Part shown: positions 5,596 through 5,624 of the stretch, piece after piece | How the letters are laid out: each line of letters begins with the position of its first letter | Numbering within the stretch: position 1 is the first letter of the stretch | Assembly (NCBI GenBank): GCA_900772775.1 | Contig: CAAGRW010000200.1 | Location: 1 to 5,624 of the forward strand | Reading direction: 5' to 3' | From: Candidatus Rifleibacteriota bacterium | GTDB lineage: Bacteria > Vulcanimicrobiota > Xenobia > Xenobiales > Xenobiaceae | Length of the DNA stretch: 5,624 bases | Notes under the pieces: model-generated | Told to the model about the DNA's origin: nothing | The model's input: the letters and a program-made list of their open reading frames with translations, nothing else | The model's database searches: none | Program-made: the position numbers and the translations under genes

Positions 5596-5615
5596 GCCTT
5601 AACAAATTGCTCCAA
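5587..5615 (-). promoter_or_regulatory. Predicted sigma70-type promoter of the fusion gene
   Basis: -35 TTGGAG (5615-5610) and -10 TATATT (5592-5587) are spaced by 17 bp. The -10 box matches 5 of 6 and the -35 carries the TTG core. Transcription would begin about 35-40 nt before the GTG start, a normal leader length. The -10 overlaps an inverted repeat. Confidence 0.5.
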
Positions 5616-5624
5616 CTATCTTTA

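Overview
The window reads as a compact chromosomal segment of an anaerobic or microaerophilic bacterium of unassigned phylum. The evidence for the lifestyle is a rubrerythrin-based peroxide/oxygen reductase. The housekeeping cluster fabF-rnc is bacterial, and ribosome binding sites are of the GAGG/AGGAGG type. No gene here fixes the taxonomy. No mobile element, CRISPR array, tRNA or rRNA was seen.

Left part (1-2683, minus strand): fabF (beta-ketoacyl-ACP synthase II), rnc (ribonuclease III) and a small DUF167/YggU-family gene run in one direction, followed by the first 40 codons of a further gene that leaves the window at base 1. rnc and the DUF167 gene are 16 bp apart. fabF and rnc are separated by 116 bp that hold a long imperfect hairpin ending just before the rnc ribosome binding site. 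This is a good candidate for a self-cleaved RNase III leader.

Middle (2684-3993): a 266 bp divergent intergenic region separates fabF from a plus-strand gene for a 347-residue exported protein built of Ig-like beta-sandwich modules, function unknown. Its 3' end converges on the next gene, and the two share a perfect GAAA-loop hairpin (about 4013-4050) that probably terminates transcription from both sides.

Right part (4080-5624, minus strand): one open frame of 486 codons fuses a flavin-reductase-like domain, two tandem short-loop rubredoxin domains and a complete rubrerythrin with its own C-terminal rubredoxin-like domain. This places a whole NAD(P)H to flavin to rubredoxin to di-iron peroxidase chain on one polypeptide. 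Exactly at the rubrerythrin module there is an ideal AGGAGG plus 7 nt plus ATG start, so a free 179-residue rubrerythrin is probably also made from the same mRNA. The same spot contains an in-phase A AAA AAC heptamer that could terminate the upstream half by a -1 frameshift. The gene has a recognisable sigma70-type promoter whose -10 box is embedded in a perfect 7-bp inverted repeat. This locus is the most interesting part of the window.
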